Of a DNA stretch of 37,500 bases, positions 9,614 to 20,600 are shown piece after piece (positions within the stretch are counted from its first letter, which is position 1; each line of letters begins with the position of its first letter). The stretch is from Prorocentrum cordatum (Eukaryota > Sar > Dinophyceae > Prorocentrales > Prorocentraceae). The notes beneath the pieces were generated by a model, which saw nothing but the letters and a program-made list of their open reading frames with translations, was not told the origin of the DNA and did no database searches. The stretch lies in contig CAUYUJ010017661.1 of the NCBI GenBank assembly GCA_963575745.1, positions 77,501-115,000 on the forward strand, read 5' to 3'. The translations under genes were made by a program, and so were the position numbers.

Positions 9614-9715
9614 CGCTTCAGAAAAACGCTCACAGAACTTCTCAAAGGCCTGAGGCCTTCTGAGCCTTCCGGGAAGGCCCGCCCCCTCTCTCTTCCCCCC
9701 CGGGCTCGCCGCCGA
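9580..9715 (-). repeat. Foldback-type half element, reverse orientation
   Basis: Several CTTCTCAGAAG and CCTTCTGAG blocks are followed by GCCTTCC-G-GGAAGGC (9,664-9,678, a perfect 7-bp hairpin), a C-run and GCTCGCCGCC. It resembles the right arm at 12,446-12,523, so 8,130-9,715 may be one large inverted-repeat unit. Confidence 0.5.
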
Positions 9716-10140
9716 CGGAGAAGAGGATTGGGAAGGGCCAAACGTACCCCCATGACGACGTACCCCCAGACAAGTGTCGCAGCGGCTACGACTCCAGCCA
9801 CGGCGGGCGCCAAATCGCAGCCGCTGGGAACCCCGAAATTACCGAATCATGTGGGAGGGGACATAAGTTAGGAGGGCCAAACACATTAGGGATTGAGGGG
9901 GTCGGTTTGTGAAGATGTCTCAAACGAGTAGACCAACGTGTTTAAGGATATGTATCAAACCGTGGAACGACGTTAGGCCGCGAAGCCCTTGCGTCATTAC
10001 GGTTAGGGGTCGTTTTATTATCACCCGTGAGTCGAAATTAATCGGCTGCAACATGAAGTGGGAAAGCGTTGAACACAAATTGGGCTTCCGCCCACCCCCT
10101 GAACAGGGGGAAGAGGGAATACCGTTCAGTCCTTAAAGTA
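9716..10140. other. No gene; one palindrome
   Basis: No convincing reading frame. CCCCCTG-AA-CAGGGGG at 10,095-10,110 forms a perfect 7-bp hairpin. Just downstream, 10,138-10,192 can fold with outer GTAGG/CCTAC and inner GGGAT/ATCCC arms. A structured RNA is possible but unsupported. Confidence 0.35.
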
Positions 10141-10589
10141 GGAATATGCCTAAGAATAGACTGGGATCTGATATCCCAAAATGCCTACTTCCAACGACCA
10201 CCGGGTACTGAGTCTCGCCTCCCCTGAAAGGAAGGCAGCCGCACGTTGACCCACTGCACGGGACGAGGTGCGGGCCCCAAGAGCATACACCACCACGACG
10301 ATTTCTCCTCCCTCCTATACCCTCCTCTTCCTCGCCTCTTTCCTGGAAGAGGGAGGGGCCGAAGGAGGTGGTGGTAGCGCTTTTGTGTGGGCCCCGACCG
10401 AAGGGCGCAGGCGGCAGAGGGCGCAGGCCGCGGAGCGCCGCCCCGCGTGCTGGCGCGCCCCGAAGGCTGGAGAACCCGCCGCCTCCCGACGCGGCGCCCG
10501 GCTGGAGGACCCGCCGCCCGGCGTCGGGAAGCGGCGCGACGAGAGACCCGCCGCCTCCCGACGCCAGGCGCGCCAGAGGGTGACGCCGA
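10141..10589. repeat. GC-rich stretch with ~45-bp repeats
   Basis: 10,466-10,570 holds three imperfect units of GACCCGCCGCCTCCCGACGC type, two direct and one partly inverted (CGGCGTCGGGAAGCGGCG). Open frames in all directions result from composition. Confidence 0.45.
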
Positions 10590-10758
10590 GCGGGCGAGAC
10601 GCATCGTTTGCCCTGGACTGGACTAGAGCAACCGCGAAGCAATGGGAAACGTCACGCTGACCATCCCCGAGCCCGCCGCGACAAGGAAATACTCGACGAC
10701 GAACTCTTGATATGCCAGCGCTGCGGAAAACAGATCGAAGGGCATGACCATAAGACCT
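10590..10758 (+). CDS. Candidate terminal exon with CxxC motif
   Basis: A frame open from 10,584 to a TGA at 10,756-10,758 ends in a protein-like stretch: RRDKEILDDELLICQRCGK followed by QIEGHDHKT. It has a CxxC pair and an HxH that could bind a metal ion. It lies directly upstream of a 0.3-kb repeat module. No start or splice site is certain and the gene is not recognised. Chance opening in GC-rich DNA is the alternative. Confidence 0.25.
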
Positions 10759-10775
10759 GAAGGCTGAAGCATACG

Positions 10776-11075
10776 GCGGCGCGAAGAGGGGGTGGGCCTT
10801 CTAAGGAAGCGGGGGGACCTCTTGAAGGCAGAAGCCCTCTACAACCGTAACCGGCATCAAGAGCGGTCGGCATCGAATCGGGGAGCCCGGTCGCGTTGGA
10901 ACGTGCGTCGGATCGGGCCGCACCGGCACGGAGACAAGATCAAGCCGGATCGATTGCGCAAGGATATACAACAAACGCCGTGCAGGCATCGAGTCGCACC
11001 AGGCCGTCTTGGAGGCGCGCACAAAAGGGTTAGGGGGAGGGGGAAGGCTTCTTAGAAGCAGGTCGTTTCTTCGAA
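10776..11075 (+). repeat. 0.3-kb direct repeat module, copy 1
   Basis: Contains CTTCTAAGGAAGCGGGG, then ACCGGCATCAAGAGCGGTCG, GCATCGAATCGGG, GGAACGTGC-TCGG, CGCAAGGAT-TACAACA and GAGTCGCACCAGG-CGTCTTGG. It matches 13,030-13,340 along its full length and runs straight into the 145-bp tandem array. Confidence 0.85.
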
Positions 11076-12330
11076 GGCGCCAGCCCTATATCTACAGACA
11101 AGGCCTGCGCCTTCTGAGAAGCGCTCGTTGGCTAACCACATGCTTTGCTGTTGGCGGCGCGCAGGGGGGGGGGGCCTAGGGCGAGGGGGGAAAGCTTCTT
11201 AGAAGCGGGCTACTTATTAGAAGGCACCGGCCCTACATCTAAAGACAAGGCCCGCGCCTACTGAGAAGCGCGTGGTGGCTGACCACATCTTCTGCTGTTG
11301 GAGGCGCGCAGAGGGGGGGGGCGAGGGAGGAAAACTTCTTGGAAGCAGGCTGCTTCTTAGAAGGCGCCAGCCCTACATCTACAGACAAAGCCTGCGCCTT
11401 CTGAGAAGCGCGGGCTGGCGAACCACATGTTTTGCATTTGGCGGCGCGCAGAGGGGGGGCAAGGGGGAGGGGGAAGACTTCTTAAAGAAGGCTGCCTTTT
11501 TGAAGGCGCCAGCCCTACATCTACAGACAAGGCCCACGCCCTCTGAGAAGCGATTGTTCACTAACCACATGTTTTGCTGTTGGCGGCGTGCAGAGTGGGA
11601 GGAAAGGGGGGAGGGGGAAGGCTTCTTAGAAGCAGGCTGATTATTACATGGCGCCGCCCCTACATCTACAAACAAGGCCCGCGCCTTCTGAGAGCGCGCG
11701 TTGGGTAACCACATGTTTTGCTGTTGGCGGCGTGCAGGTGGGGAAAGGGGGGACGGGGGAAGGGGGAAGGCTTCTTAGAAGCAGGTTGCTTCTTACAGGG
11801 CGCTGGCCTTACATCTACAGACAAGGTCAGCGTATTCGGGAAAAACTTCTTGGAAGCAGGCTGCTTCTTGGAAGGCGCCAGCCCTACATCTACAGACAAA
11901 GCCTACGCCTTCTGAGAAGCGCGGGCTGGCTAACCACATGTTTTGATGTTTGCGGCGCGCGGAGAGAGGGGGCGCGGGGGGAGGGGGAAAGGCTTCTTAG
12001 AAGCAGGCTGCTTCTTAGAAGGGGCCGGCCTTACATCTACAGACAAGGCCTGCGCCTTCTGAGAGGCGCGGGCTTGCGAACCACATGTTCTGCTGTTGGC
12101 GGCCCGCAGAAGGGAGGGCAGGGGGAAGGGGGAAAAGTTTCTTAGAAGCGGGCTGCTTCTGAGAAGGCACCGGCCCTACATCTACATACAAGGCGTGCGT
12201 CTTCTGAGAAGCGCGTGCTGGCGAACCACATGTTCTGCATTTGGCGGCGCGCACAGGGGGGGGGAGGGGGGAGGGGGAAGGCTTCCTGGTAGAAGCAGGC
12301 TGCTTCTTAGAAGGCGCCGGCCCTGGGATC
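11030..12330 (+). repeat. ~145-bp tandem array
   Basis: About nine units. The anchor TACATCTACAGACAAGGC (first unit TATATCTACAG) occurs at 11,088, 11,234, 11,374, 11,516, 11,661, 11,810, 11,885, 12,032 and 12,177, so spacing is 140-149 bp with one half-unit of 75 bp. Each unit has a G-rich run, GGCTTCTTAGAAGCAGG-CTGCTTCTTAGAAGGC, the anchor, GCGCCTTCTGAGAAGCGC, and AACCACATGTTTTGCTGTTGG. The first two elements are internally palindromic. The whole array is non-coding, and the unit recurs as foldback arms downstream. Confidence 0.9.
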
Positions 12331-12523
12331 GCTCCTGGTAGAGATCGTGCTGCGTCACGATGCCGCCCGCGACCAGCGACTCCACAAACGAGACCATCTC
12401 CTTGTCTCCGCGCCTCCTCAGCGAGCTAAGTACATCTACAGTCAAGGCCCGCGCCTTCTGAGAAGCGCGGGCTGCTTCTAAGGAGCCCTCCCCCCTCCCC
12501 CTTTCCCCCCTCCGCGCGCCGCC
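12243..12523. mobile_element. Foldback element enclosing an exon-like island
   Basis: Left arm 12,243-12,323 and right arm 12,446-12,523 are inverted copies of each other: GGCGGCGCGC, a G-run, GCTTC, AGAAGCAG, AGAAGGCG. The loop normally holds TACATCTACAG between CCC and GGCC. Here an extra ~104 bp sits between CCC and TACATCTACAG. Arms of about 80 bp without a transposase fit a foldback or MITE-like element, but flanking target duplications were not found. Confidence 0.55.
12327..12430 (-). CDS. Candidate exon inside the foldback loop
   Basis: Read on the minus strand, this non-repeated island gives SLRRRGDKEMVSFVESLVAG and then GIVTQHDLYQERSQ without a stop. Third positions are nearly all G or C. 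On its 5' side the minus strand reads TGTAGATGTACTTAG, which could serve as a 3' splice site. CAGGAGCG at the other end could be a non-canonical GA donor of the kind dinoflagellates use. I do not recognise the protein. It is either an exon whose introns are built from the foldback repeat, or a captured gene fragment. Confidence 0.3.
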
Positions 12524-12850
12524 GAAGAGGGTCCGACGGCGGTCGAGCAGCGGCGGGGGGCGCCGGTGCACAGCGAGTCTCGAGGAAGAGAGGCCGGCGG
12601 GGCGCGAGGCGGCCGGAGAGGCCAGGAGGGCGAGTGGGCTAACCACGTGCGAGCCCCGCCCTTGCAGGGGGTCGGTCAGTCAGGCTCTGCGCCGGGGCGC
12701 GTGGTCAGAGAGAGGCCACGCCAAACATCACTCTCCGCTCTGCGGAAGCAGCGGCACGCCAACCGGTATCGAGTTTACAGTGCTGATGTGAACGCAGTGC
12801 CACGAAGCATGCAGAATTGATCTCGCTGAGAGCGGAACGGTGTTGGAATA
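12524..12850. other. GC-rich spacer, no firm gene
   Basis: A minus-strand frame (12,646-12,520) reads SPLALLASPAASRPAGLSSS and soon after RRRTLFGGA. That resembles an organelle-targeting leader in composition, but the start would be GTG and GC-rich DNA can produce this by chance. I do not call a gene. Confidence 0.25.
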
Positions 12851-12930
12851 CCGGCTGGGGTACAGGATGCCCCTGGGGTACAGGATGCCCCTGCAGGTAA
12901 GACTTTTGAAATACTGCCTGGGGTTCAGGA
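12851..12930 (+). repeat. 18-bp tandem duplication
   Basis: GGGGTACAGGATGCCCCT occurs twice in a row (about 12,856-12,891), and a diverged GGGGTTCAGGAT follows near 12,920. Confidence 0.8.
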
Positions 12931-13029
12931 TTTGAAGGATGTCTGCAGCCAGATGAACCCAAGCGGGGGCTTCTGATACCCCAGGGTCGACTGAACCAAC
13001 AGGGGTAGGGTTCGCAAGAGGCCGCAGAC

Positions 13030-13340
13030 TGAGGGGTGGGGGAACATTCTAAGGAAGCGGGGTGGCTTCTCAGTCTTAGCAGGTAGAGGCCTTCACTTAA
13101 CCGGCATCAAGAGCGGTCGGCATCGAATCGGGAAATCTGGTCGAGTCGGAACGTGCATCGGGTCGGGCTGCATCGGCACGGGGACGAGATCGAGCCGGAC
13201 CGGCTGCGCAAGGATGTACAACAGACGGCGTGCATGGATCGAGTCGCACCAGGTCGTCTTGGCGGCGCGCACAAGAGGGGAGGAGGAGGGGGGGAAGGCC
13301 TCTTAGAAGGAGGCTGCTTCTCAGAAGGCGCGGGCATTGT
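13030..13340 (+). repeat. 0.3-kb direct repeat module, copy 2
   Basis: Second copy of 10,776-11,075, with the same order of blocks and about 85% identity by eye. It ends in a single foldback element rather than the tandem array. Confidence 0.85.
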
Positions 13341-13428
13341 ATCTACAGACAAGGCTCGCAGCTTCTAAGAAGCAGCCTCCTTCTGAGAAGCCTTCCCCCC
13401 TCCCCCGACCACCCCTCTGCGCGTGGCT
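13261..13428. mobile_element. Foldback element, empty loop
   Basis: Left arm 13,261-13,335 and right arm 13,357-13,428 are inverted copies. The best block is GGGGGGAAGGC, TCT, AGAAGGAGGCTGCTTCT, AGAAG. The loop holds ATTGTATCTACAGACAAGG, the same anchor as in the tandem array. A single-stranded form would make a stem of roughly 70 bp. Confidence 0.65.
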
Positions 13429-13431
13429 GAT

Positions 13432-14150
13432 CGTCGGAGTATCGGACTCGGATGATACGCGGGCTGGCCCAAATCGATACCGAATCGGATCGACCGGGTC
13501 GACCTGGGCCGTTCCCCTCCCAGGCGTCCCCGCGAGCCCGAGCCTGGCTGGAGGCGGCCGGACGACTGGGACTGGCGATCAGGGCCAGCCCGACGGCGCT
13601 GCCTCGCGCTCGCTAAACACATGCGCCAGGAAGAGCCTCGTCCGCCAACGATGTGCAGCACGGTCGCGTCGAGCGCAAGCGGGCGACGCGCCCAGGCCCC
13701 CAACATCGTGAGTATGTTCATGACTTAGACCCCAGAGCTTCCGGGGACTGGTTTTTCATCCCGAGTCGTGCTCGACGGTGCCGAGGCCCGGGCGAGGGCT
13801 CCCAAAGCCGAAGATGTAGGAAAACCTTCCGACGTGGTAGCTTCACAGCGCGAGGGGGTCCAGGGACGTAGCGAGCGCGTGGCCGAACGCGCTCCTGCCA
13901 GGCTGCGTGGTCCCAGGACGGGGGCGAGCAGGGCGAGCAGCAGGGAACACGAGCGCGAGCGCGGGGCACTGGTGCCTCTGGGCACTCCCCCCCACCAGGG
14001 CCCGAGGTCGAGGCTGAGAGAGACGGGAGAGAGTTGGGGGGGGGGAGTGGTCTGAGCCAATCTTTCGGAAGTCGAACTCGGGTCCCAAAAACAAGCAGTT
14101 TCCTCAGACCGACTCGAGTACAGCGCCGAGGGAGGGTGGCAGCAGTCTCA
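13432..14150. other. GC-rich, no convincing gene
   Basis: Frames are open on both strands, as expected at this GC content. AACATC followed by GTGAGTATG (13,703-13,717) is a good-looking canonical splice donor on the + strand, but no clear exon precedes it. G-runs at 14,036-14,044 and 14,161-14,167. Confidence 0.3.
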
Positions 14151-15950
14151 GATATAACACGGGGGGGCGTTCACTAAATGTTTGCGGCCCTGGTCTTGCA
14201 TGTGACCGCGCCCTGTTCCCTCCGTAGCCATTTGGATAAGGCCAGAGCCCAACAAGGGCGACGGTGCCACCTGATTTGAGGAAACATCTATCTCCAAAGG
14301 GGGAGGACGACTTGTTTCAGTTCTGAGCATAAACGCTGGCTCTCGACAGGGAGCCTCCAGGTCCGATGTTCGATTCCCGAACAAGCAAATAGAGGAGCCA
14401 AACGAAGTGATACACTTCCACGAGACATTGACCGCTGCAAACAGATTGTCGATGATCATCCGCAGCACTGGTCCGCAAAATCTCAGAGTACGTACATCTC
14501 TTCAAAACTGCAACTGCTGCCACAACTAAGCAATCGACATTCCTGCGAGGATACTGGATCACTACAGTGTCGGAGACCCTTCAGCGATTCCTTGGCAGCC
14601 TTGATGAGACAGGTATCTCCCCTTCTCTCCCCTGCTTTCACCTTGCTCTCTTGAAGTCAAGTCCACTTTCCTTCTTCCCTGGACCTCAATCTCAGCACTG
14701 AAAAGCTGGAAACAATAAATTGAAAACTTCGTCAAAGGTGGAGTGGCCAAGGCTGGGAAAACCTACAAGGTTGCAAACGAGCCCGCAACAAGTAGGATGG
14801 GGTCGCCACGCCAAGGCAAGAAAACCAGAGGGAAAATAGCCGGGGCTGGACAGAGTAGAAGGGCTGGCCCCAGCCACGCGCTCCAGCTTCCCTGCAAGAG
14901 GAAGTGGGACTCTGGAAATGAAACTCGGGGGGAACGAAAGGGGGGGCGCCTGGAGGCGCCCATGTATCGAGGAATGGGCCCGGCGGCGGGGCCGAAACCA
15001 GCTGCATGCAGCAGATTTCGTAGCCCCCGCTTTCCCTATCCACCCCTTTCGTTCGGCCCGAGAAACCTGGTGGACGAAACCATTTCACTAGCCTTTGACA
15101 CTATCAAGCGCGTTTGGCTCCCAGAAACCACTGGCACATGTCGAGCGCGGCCAGCGCGGCCCTGCAAGGACGCCTGGAGCCCAAAAGACCAACGAACGAT
15201 TGCACACGTGAAAAAAATGCATCGAACTCGTCGGCACATCAGGGCAGCGAGCACGCCTCGACATGCATCCGACAACGTCACGCGTGTCTATCATCAAACT
15301 GCCCGCGTTAGGTGTGAGCGGGCGGCATCGAACATGTTCAGACTGCATGCTGCTGGACGCGTCGCACACAAGTTGGCCACTCATGATCATAATTAGTTTC
15401 TGGAGGGACAGTACTCAAGTACCAAAATCGGACACTCCAATAGTATTACATTTTGACCAGGCTCATTACGGTTGCTTAGCTTGACCAAATATTTGTAGGA
15501 CATGGCGACCCGCGTTACACACCAACGCATTTTGAAATCACAGGCGGAATAGATCATCACGGTTTGCTTCCACACAAAAAAACTGATTCCGCACATCGAA
15601 GCGCTCTGCAAGCCGCACGAGACTGGCATGCTGCTTCTGTTTCGTCGAAACGAAAGCCAGTTGTATACCATGGGGATTCGATGAAGCATTCGAACAATCC
15701 ACAACCAACCAATCCGGAATCAACACACGCCCAAGGCATCCAACGCAACTTCGAACGCACGCTTGGAAAGATCAATGCTGATTCGGCGACCTTCCCAAAT
15801 GGACGCAAGATTGCCCCAAAATACGCCATAACACCCGATGTGCTCCCGCGATGCTGCGAAGAGGAACCTGAAGAGCCCCGAGGAAGCTATCAAGAACAAA
15901 ACGGCTAGAAACCATGTGCCGAAATGGTGTAGCATCATATTGTCTATCCT
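14151..15950. other. No recognised feature; one 217-codon open frame
   Basis: The longest repeat-free frame in the window is at 14,743-15,396 on +. It begins only at a GTG and is basic and low in hydrophobic residues (early part KAGKTYKVANEP). It has no recognisable domain and its neighbours give no support. 14,620-14,700 is pyrimidine-rich. The remainder shows nothing. Confidence 0.3.
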
Positions 15951-17165
15951 TTGGGAAGGCTTGCGGAATGCCCAGGCCAGCTACTCACATATGAGCCCTA
16001 CCCTAAAACTCAGCGGAGGTTAGAATCTGAAGCACGTGGGCAGCCAGATGAACCCCTACCCGCAATACACCAGCGTCCAGTGGACTCGCAAGGAGAAGTT
16101 CTTCCCATGGAGGATGCGACAATCCCGCGAATCTTCTCAGAAACGTTTATTGCGAATAAACCCACGAACCGAACAACTTCCCGAAGAAACGAAAAGCTCT
16201 GAACTTACAACGAAAAAATATGGAAACTTCAACAAATCTGCGAACGCATCGAATGACAAATCATGGGCAACAAACAAGCGGACTGCGTAATACAGCCGCT
16301 TCCCGCAAATCTCAAAGTTTGCCAAACACTACAATTCGAAATTTTGCAACTGAACAGGGTTCTTCGGCGACATCAAATACTAAGCTGCTCGCTGAAAATA
16401 TTGCTTGGGCCGCCACTGCCCTTTGCTTACGCAGTGCCGGAAGGCAACCGGAGCAACCAAAAGGCTTATATCACAATAAAGACTGCTCGACGACTCTCTG
16501 CTTTGACGTTTTCATCTAATTGCTCCAACTGTCTGTGCTCATTCGGACAACACAGAAAGGCGACCAAACCACGGCAAACATGTTTGGAACGACAACGAAC
16601 ATGTAATGGTCTTACAACAAAGCATTGATCCAACTTCGATGCTAATATGATTGAGTCACTGCCTTCTCAAAACTGATCAATACTTTGCTTGCTGCGACGA
16701 GGGGGTGACTAATCGTTCGACCTGTTCTGTGCTCGTTTTCAGAGCTCGAACGCATATTTCGTGTCCAATTGTCTGCTCCAACCGCGGAGGGTAACCGAGC
16801 CAAAGCAAACCTCCCGCAAAACGTTTTAACGTGCACTTCCACTTGAACCAAAAAAACATATGAACCGTCACAATGTGTGTTTGCGCTCACATTGTTTATT
16901 GAAATTGCTGCGTGCTTTGTCATGCCCGTACTGGGATTACTAAATTGCACACTGTGTGCTCAAATTACTGTTTGGGCCAACTCTGCTCGAACGATGCGGA
17001 ACGGCACCTATGTCAGGGTAAACCGACCTGAATCGACTATAAATTTCTAGAAAATGGTCCAGCGCGCACTGGCACTTGAAAACAATCCTGTGAATGAGCA
17101 TGGGAAACTAATGCTTGAACACCGTCGTCGTTTGGTATTGAAAAACCATCCAACCAAAAAACAAA
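15951..17165 (+). repeat. ~215-bp satellite, block 1
   Basis: Degenerate units can be followed by the block GGAAGGC-ACC-AGCCA-GGCAAACCTGAAACGA, seen in changed form at about 16,436, 16,548, 16,785 and 16,995. It is followed by GCGCACTTGAACACAAAAACA and ATGCTCAAATGATTG. The first few hundred bases (15,951-16,430) are too degenerate to assign with confidence. It ends at an A-rich tract (17,156-17,180) next to the tail of LINE copy A. Confidence 0.6.
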
Positions 17166-17180
17166 AAACAAAAAAAAAAA

Positions 17181-17707
17181 CTCAGACATGCCGCAACAAC
17201 TTACCGCGTGCACAATTCCGCGCAGCGGACAAACGGCCACTCGAATAATGAAAAACAACATTCACGCACAGAGGGACAGGAGCACAAGGGAGACACAGGG
17301 CACAAACGGAAGAGGGGAGAGGAGGGAGGGGAAGGTGGAGAGCGGGGGGGGGGGAGGAGGAGAGGGACGGGGGGGAGGCAGCAACAGCAGACGACTGACG
17401 ACAGAAAGGGAGAGGAAAAAAGGCTGGCGGGGAAAGGCGGTGCCCTGACGGTGGCGACGCGCAGGGCGCACACCCTGCACTCCGCGCAGAGAGGCCGGGG
17501 GAGGAGAAGGGAGGGAGGAGAGGGAGGGAACAGGAGACGAAGGACGAAGACGACGACAACGACGGCGGGACACGACAGCAACGACAGGAAAGCGGAACAG
17601 GAGAGAGAGGGAGGGGGGGAAGACGGAAGAGGAAGACGAGGAACAAGAGGACGAGTACGCGAAAAGCAACCAGCGAACAAGTAAGAATCAGCTGGAGAAA
17701 GCAAGCA
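17181..17707 (-). mobile_element. LINE copy A, 3' UTR (pyrimidine-rich on sense strand)
   Basis: On the minus strand this region is strongly C/T-rich and contains a small GC-rich island. There CTGCGCGGAGTGCAG (plus coordinates 17,475-17,489) lies at the same place as a perfect hairpin in copies E and F. It directly follows the end of ORF2. The exact 3' end of the element is not clear. The long Ser/Pro-rich frames across it are compositional. Confidence 0.65.
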
Positions 17708-20600
17708 TCAAGATGGAAGCCTCCAGCTCAGGAGTGCCAGAAGTGAATGAAAAGCAATTGGCCCGCGCCAATCGAAGGTCTGCTGCCACCCGCCGTGCCC
17801 GAATCTCAAACAATGGCACAGCAGCTGCTGGAGGCACCGATGAAAATCGTGCACACTTCGCTGCTGAACGACACTGTCAGGAAAGATATTGTAAACCCGT
17901 ACGTACTGCGTCGAGGGCAGAACGAATCAGGTAATCCGTAATCGGGGAAGCGAATGTCGCAAGAGACACCCAAATGATTACGGTGGCGGCGAAACGCGCG
18001 CCTGGGAGGAGGAGGCGCAGAATCGAGGACGAAGAAATCTGAAAGCATAGGAAGCCCGATGCCGAGAACCGTTCTGTGGATCAAGCCAAGGACAGCTATG
18101 TCACCGCGAACTGCCAGCGGGGCAAGAGCAAGCCGAATCAAAGCATCCTGTGGAGACACCCCAAAGGCAGACAAGAATCGGTGTTGGACAGGATCAACAA
18201 GACCGAGAACTGTACCTGACGTGTGGTTCAGAGCAGCGGTGCGGTATTCCATATATGAGAGCACGTGGCTTTTGCACAACAAGACCATCTCGCGCACGGA
18301 GTAGTATCGCCGTGAACGTACGCCAGGCAGCCTCACAAGCACAAGTTTGGGCTGCTTTCTGCATGAATAACTTACAATCGAACACGACGCCAAGCAGCTT
18401 AAAAGTATCTCCGAACGGCCGGCTCGCAGACATTATGTGCATGCTCTTTTAAGTACTGTCGAAGCAGACTCCGCTAGCTTCTCACCAGGAATGCAGCTTC
18501 TGCAAACAAACAGACATGATAACAAAAACTTCGTCGTCCGTTAGACCTGCGCCTACCAAGCGAGAAGAATTTCAATTATCTGCGAACGATATCTCTTGAA
18601 CACCGCTGTCTTCTATCGGATATTGGGCGTCAGAGTAATAAATGCTCCAGTGGTGGCCCCAAGACGGCGCCATGGTAAATCATGTCGCACATCTGTACAA
18701 TACGAGGCTCTGTACCGTTCACGACGACGCGCGCTGATCTTAGAGAGATCCAGTCTTCCAGGACAGCGAGCAGAGAGGCGGGCATTCCTGCCACTGCAAG
18801 CTTGGCGCGAAGGCGGCCCGACGATACTTTGTCAGAAGCGCCAGACGCATGTGAACAATAAACTGCCACACACTTCTCGCAGAGAAGGCGCGGAGCCAAG
18901 ATTATACTAAAAATAACAACGCGTCTCGAGCGCCGCGGCCCGACGCGCAAGCGAATTGATATGTTCCGCATTGCAACTCACGACACATCCGGGGGATAAA
19001 CAACATACTCAAAAATCGTTATGTTGCTTTCGAGATCTGCGTTGTAAACTGAATGCCGCGATAGTTGTCCGGCTCGTGCCGGGAGTTCTTTTGTATACAG
19101 TGAACACCCAATGGACCTTCCAATACTCCGGCCACTTACCACATGTAAAAGAAAATCGCGAAAGTGCGAATGAAGGACCTGCCAATTCGCGGGCGCATCG
19201 TTTCACTCCCCTGGCAGAATCGAAAGCAGGTCCAGTACCACTGTCTTCGCGAAGCGCTGACAGGACCTGGCGAGCATGACGGAGAGGATGGGGCAAGGGA
19301 GGCGAGGGAGGAGGGGGAGGAAGAGCGGAATATAAGCTGTCGTGCAAAACAGGAACTCGCCATCTTCGTTCAAACGAAGACGCAAACAAATCAGCTTTCA
19401 GAATTGGCTGAACGACCCAGGCCCCGGCAGAATCTGGCAGAGCAGCGAAGGTGGGCTTCGATGCTTTGCACATCAGCTCGCGAGACAAATGCCACCATCC
19501 TTTCGACCCAGGCCAGAGATGATCTCAGTTTGATACGAGTACGAGCAACGTCCGATAGAAAAGCTTCCAGCACCGCGGGGCTGCACGCGCGGACAGCGAA
19601 GGGAAACTCAGCAATACAAGAACATGTCTGCTTTCGGGCATCAGCCTGGAGACCCAGAGGTGGGAGCCGTGCTTTGCAACCGCGCCTCGAAGAATATGCC
19701 GGCGCATTCCGTGCAAAATACGATCTGAAAGAGCTCGAGTTCCATAGTCTACGCTGGTAGCAAAAATATCGTGCCACGGAGACTCACTGAGATATCGCCT
19801 AAGATTGCGCCAATTCCCTTGAGAATACCTCCAGCACTCGCGCGAAACACTCGAGACTGAGACTGGAGAGACAGAAACGGAAGACACAACTATGTCGTGA
19901 TCGGCTAGCTTCGGAAGCACGGCCATCGATACTTCGTTCGGCATATCGGTTAAAACTAAATACGACAGGTTTTCGCCCGGGGTCGGCGATTACTTGTTGG
20001 GAAAAACCGTGCAACGAACACCAGCTACGAAGGGCAATTCTTTCTGGACTAAAAATGCGTGAATTCAGCCAATGCCTGTGGTGAATGTTGAGATCACCAA
20101 CGACGAGAGTAGCTACACACAGCGCCGAATGCTGAGCCCAATCCACTCCAAAGGTTAATGGCGCTGAGGTCTACACAACATGGCAGTCTGTACCAACAGG
20201 CCGATAATACGGGGAATGTATCTGTGAGGTAACAGCCAAATTATCCCCGCTGAATTGCAATTCGGTAAGGCGAGAACAACGACACAAGGTAATCGACACA
20301 AAATACCAACGGAATGACGATCCCGTCTGCCTGGAACAATATAGTGTGTCAGGCGAGAGTGCAAACAGCTGCTCTCTATCTTCGCTCCGTTCAAAAAGAT
20401 GAGGGAAGAAACAAAGGGAAGAGAAGACAAACGACAGTCGAGCTCAGCGCTGTAAGAAAAGAAAGAGTCGAGATTCACGTGAAGAATGGTAAGATGATGC
20501 GAAACGGAAAGCGGTAAAAACCTGGATTCACGCATCCGCCCTGAGGCACAGAAACTGAAGGCGAAGGCTCGGTGAGACGATGAACGTAACTCGAAATCCA
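17708..20600 (-). pseudogene. LINE copy A, ORF2 remnant (endonuclease-RT)
   Basis: This is a decayed ORF2 of a non-LTR retrotransposon, 5'-truncated with no ORF1. Endonuclease: ILHVNLDSF near 20,500, GRRDRHSVG near 20,310, and the catalytic block GDLNIHHRHWLN at 20,064-20,103. RT: fingers ALREDSGTGP near 19,230. Motif A, normally SDVSGAFD, reads SHASGASD near 18,850 and has lost its first Asp. QMCDMIYHGAVLGPPL lies near 18,680. Motif C reads FADN before a stop (about 18,570-18,590) instead of YADD. Thumb: FKLLGVVFDCKLFM near 18,400. The C-terminal domain LAVRGDIAVLGLIHRTVLG is at 18,056-18,135. The end is reached at SWRLPS-stop (17,708-17,710) after a frameshift near 17,930. At least six frame changes. 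It cannot make an active protein. Confidence 0.85.

Noticed and set aside
14325-14390. tRNA-like sequence with GTTCGATTCC
   Set aside because: The T-arm does not pair, no acceptor stem or D-arm could be found, and the possible anticodon stem has a wrong loop size.
14743-15396. 217-codon basic ORF as a real gene
   Set aside because: Starts at GTG, shows no recognisable domain, and no splice or leader-acceptor context supports it. Kept only as a note in the region entry.
12945-16055. Identical 16-mer GCAGCCAGATGAACCC at 12,945 and 16,040
   Set aside because: Flanks do not match. One such pair is plausible by chance in a window this size.
17188-17704. Arg/Gly-rich and Ser/Pro-rich ORFs
   Set aside because: Compositional products of the copy A 3' UTR on both strands.
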